Source: Rubricoccus marinus | Lineage (GTDB): Bacteria; Bacteroidota; Rhodothermia; Rhodothermales; Rubricoccaceae | Assembly: GCF_002257665.1 (NCBI RefSeq) | Contig: NZ_MQWB01000001.1 | Span: 1,844,167 to 1,892,580, forward strand | DNA length: 48,414 nt | Direction of reading: 5' to 3' | Shown: piece by piece, positions 47,892 to 48,414 of the stretch | How the letters are laid out: each line of letters begins with the position of its first letter | How positions within the stretch are numbered: the stretch's first letter is position 1 | Program-made: the position numbers and the translations under genes | The notes under the pieces: model-generated | What the model was told of the DNA's origin: nothing | Database searches by the model: none | Seen by the model: the letters and a program-made list of their open reading frames with translations, nothing else

Positions 47892-48414
47892 ATGTCGTCT
47901 CGCCTACACCTCCTCGCTTTCGTCCTGCCCTTGCTGCTCGTCGCGGCGCACACGCCGCCAGAGGACGCAGGCCGCCAGGCCTCTGGCGCGATCGCGGGCG
48001 TCATCACGCTCGCGGACACCGGCGAGCCCGTCCCCGGCGCGTCGATCGCTCTGGTCGGCACGCCGCGCGGCGCGGCGTCCAACATCGACGGTGAGTTCAC
48101 GATTGCCGACGTGCCTGCGGGCGACCACGAGGTGCGCGTGGCATACGTCGGCATGGTGGCTCAAACGCTCACCGTGACGGTGCGTGAGGGCGAAACCACC
48201 CCGCTGAACGTGGCGCTGGTAGTGGACGAAACGATCGAAGAAGTCGTCGTCGGGGCCGAGCGCGCCGTGATCTCGCGCGATGCGACCGGCGGCGCGCGCA
48301 CGGTCAGCGGCAAAGCCTCTGGCCTCTCGTCGCCCACGAGCCCCCGGATGGCACCGGCCCGCAGCCGCGCAGCAGACCTGGCCACGCCCGGCATGATCCG
48401 CGACATGGAGCCCC
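47892..48414 (+). CDS. Exported protein with carboxypeptidase-regulatory-like domain, 3' end outside window
   Basis: The frame is open from ATG 47892 to the last base, about 174 residues. It begins with a signal peptide (MSSRLHLLAFVLPLLLVAAH), then a short linker encoded by one perfect and one degenerate motif copy. Next is a CarbopepD_reg-type beta-sandwich domain at about 34-115 (GVITLADTGEPVPGASIALVG, NIDGEFTIADVPAGDHEVRVAYVG). It is followed by ETIEEVVVGAERAVISRD, as in the N-terminus of many TonB-dependent receptors and of Bacteroidota YfbK/VWA proteins. A Ser/Pro/Arg-rich segment then runs on (SGKASGLSSPTSPRMAPAR). Both a SusC-like receptor and a VWA-domain protein are possible; the missing rest decides. 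Confidence 0.75.
   Translation, partial: MSSRLHLLAFVLPLLLVAAHTPPEDAGRQASGAIAGVITLADTGEPVPGASIALVGTPRGAASNIDGEFTIADVPAGDHEVRVAYVGMVAQTLTVTVREGETTPLNVALVVDETIEEVVVGAERAVISRDATGGARTVSGKASGLSSPTSPRMAPARSRAADLATPGMIRDMEP

Larger units (their letters stand above)
379..47988. repeat. Dispersed 10-bp word GCCTCTGGCG / CGCCAGAGGC, about 146 perfect copies
   Basis: Hand-read perfect copies. GCCTCTGGCG starts at 379, 648, 2102, 2179, 4555, 5507, 5852, 6121, 6647, 7812, 8779, 9022, 9889, 10850, 11426, 12574, 12767, 12916, 14083, 14678, 16051, 17180, 18008, 19867, 20190, 23058, 23112, 23941, 24364, 24983, 25561, 25696, 26370, 26509, 27064, 27887, 29516, 29588, 30321, 30354, 32210, 32757, 33377, 33570, 34052, 34155, 34458, 34841, 35837, 36301, 36773, 37025, 37176, 38441, 38868, 38985, 39223, 39424, 40111, 41135, 41399, 41906, 42164, 42740, 43003, 44511, 45063, 45618, 46459, 46731, 47746, 47979. 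CGCCAGAGGC starts at 2094, 3515, 4372, 4532, 5035, 5542, 5824, 6214, 6262, 6514, 6860, 8771, 9544, 10869, 11443, 11503, 11656, 12775, 12924, 13962, 14075, 14393, 16059, 18076, 18222, 18402, 18530, 19227, 19880, 20661, 23003, 23244, 24453, 24953, 25063, 25581, 26362, 26517, 26807, 27111, 27656, 27860, 28255, 29385, 30373, 30839, 32471, 32681, 32765, 33728, 34060, 34945, 35032, 35654, 35829, 37226, 38673, 39461, 41032, 41248, 42143, 42391, 42855, 44036, 44896, 45125, 45414, 45626, 45968, 46016, 46563, 47148, 47730, 47802. A few may be missed. Single-mismatch relatives (ACCTCTGGCG, GTCTCTGGCG, CGCCAGAGGT, CGCCAGAGGA) also occur. Confidence 0.97.

Noticed and set aside
379-47988. CRISPR array or REP/MITE family as an explanation for the 10-bp word
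   Set aside because: Spacing is irregular, copies are only 10 bp with no longer conserved flank, and they lie inside genes in every frame. No transposase or cas gene is present.
1-48414. tRNA, rRNA, IS element or prophage remnants
   Set aside because: Spacers were read on both strands; no T-loop-like GGTTCRA sequence with paired acceptor, no transposase or phage gene and no target-site duplication was found.

Overview
The window is GC-rich (roughly two-thirds G+C), gene-dense (about 93% coding by my sum) and looks like a marine or halophilic member of the Rhodothermales (Rubricoccus/Rubrivirga-like). The evidence is a Bacteroidota-style gene set (DUF4175, Vps10/BNR secreted protein, bacillithiol-type BshA, complex I subunits interleaved with nhaD and a pterin dehydratase as recalled for Rhodothermus marinus), several sodium-coupled transporters (NhaD, NhaC, AGCS alanine symporter), and start codons preceded by pyrimidine-rich leaders without Shine-Dalgarno sequences. 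I saw no tRNA, rRNA, insertion sequence, prophage or CRISPR array.

The most striking feature is a 10-bp word, GCCTCTGGCG (reverse CGCCAGAGGC). I counted about 146 perfect copies by eye (72 in one orientation, 74 in the other), about one per 330 bp, where well under one is expected by chance. About a third of the copies lie in the roughly 7% that is noncoding. There they often pair as inverted repeats that fill the spacer or form intrinsic terminators with a T-tract. The rest are inside genes and are read in all six frames, giving the peptides ASG, PLA, LWR, RQR, ARG and PEA. It behaves like a DNA uptake sequence (Neisseria DUS, Haemophilus USS) or an iterated palindrome (cyanobacterial HIP1), and I know of no description of this word.

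Layout. 1-4331: tandem pair of large envelope proteins with doubled CHxP...HGD cysteine motifs. 4444-6750: Era GTPase and PdxB, convergent around a motif hairpin. 7029-12760: SleB-type wall hydrolase, nuclease-fold lipoprotein, sigma factor, release-factor-like baeRF protein, small lipoprotein and BshA. 12808-13953: kinase-like unknown. 13974-22888 (minus strand): nuoJ-nuoK-nuoL-nuoM-nhaD-pcd-nuoN-SHOCT protein. 23264-25556: LPG-synthase-like membrane protein and DUF72 protein. 25614-33526 (minus strand): HhH protein, YceH, RluA-type pseudouridine synthase, upp-nhaC overlapping pair, AGCS symporter, and an FtsE-like ATPase overlapping a small lipoprotein. 33698-38085: DUF4175 giant and sulfotransferase. 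38102-42142: lipoprotein, then a translationally coupled B12 unit (BtuD-like ATPase, PduO adenosyltransferase, SGNH/TPR protein). 42185-48414: BNR-repeat protein, DUF1232 protein, small unknown, M28 peptidase, and the start of a carboxypeptidase-regulatory-domain protein that runs off the window.

Functionally, the membrane half of complex I together with NhaD points to linked proton and sodium cycling, with NhaC and the alanine symporter using the same sodium gradient. The remainder is core housekeeping plus envelope proteins. Start sites given here are chosen by homology and signal peptides, since ribosome-binding sites are not informative.
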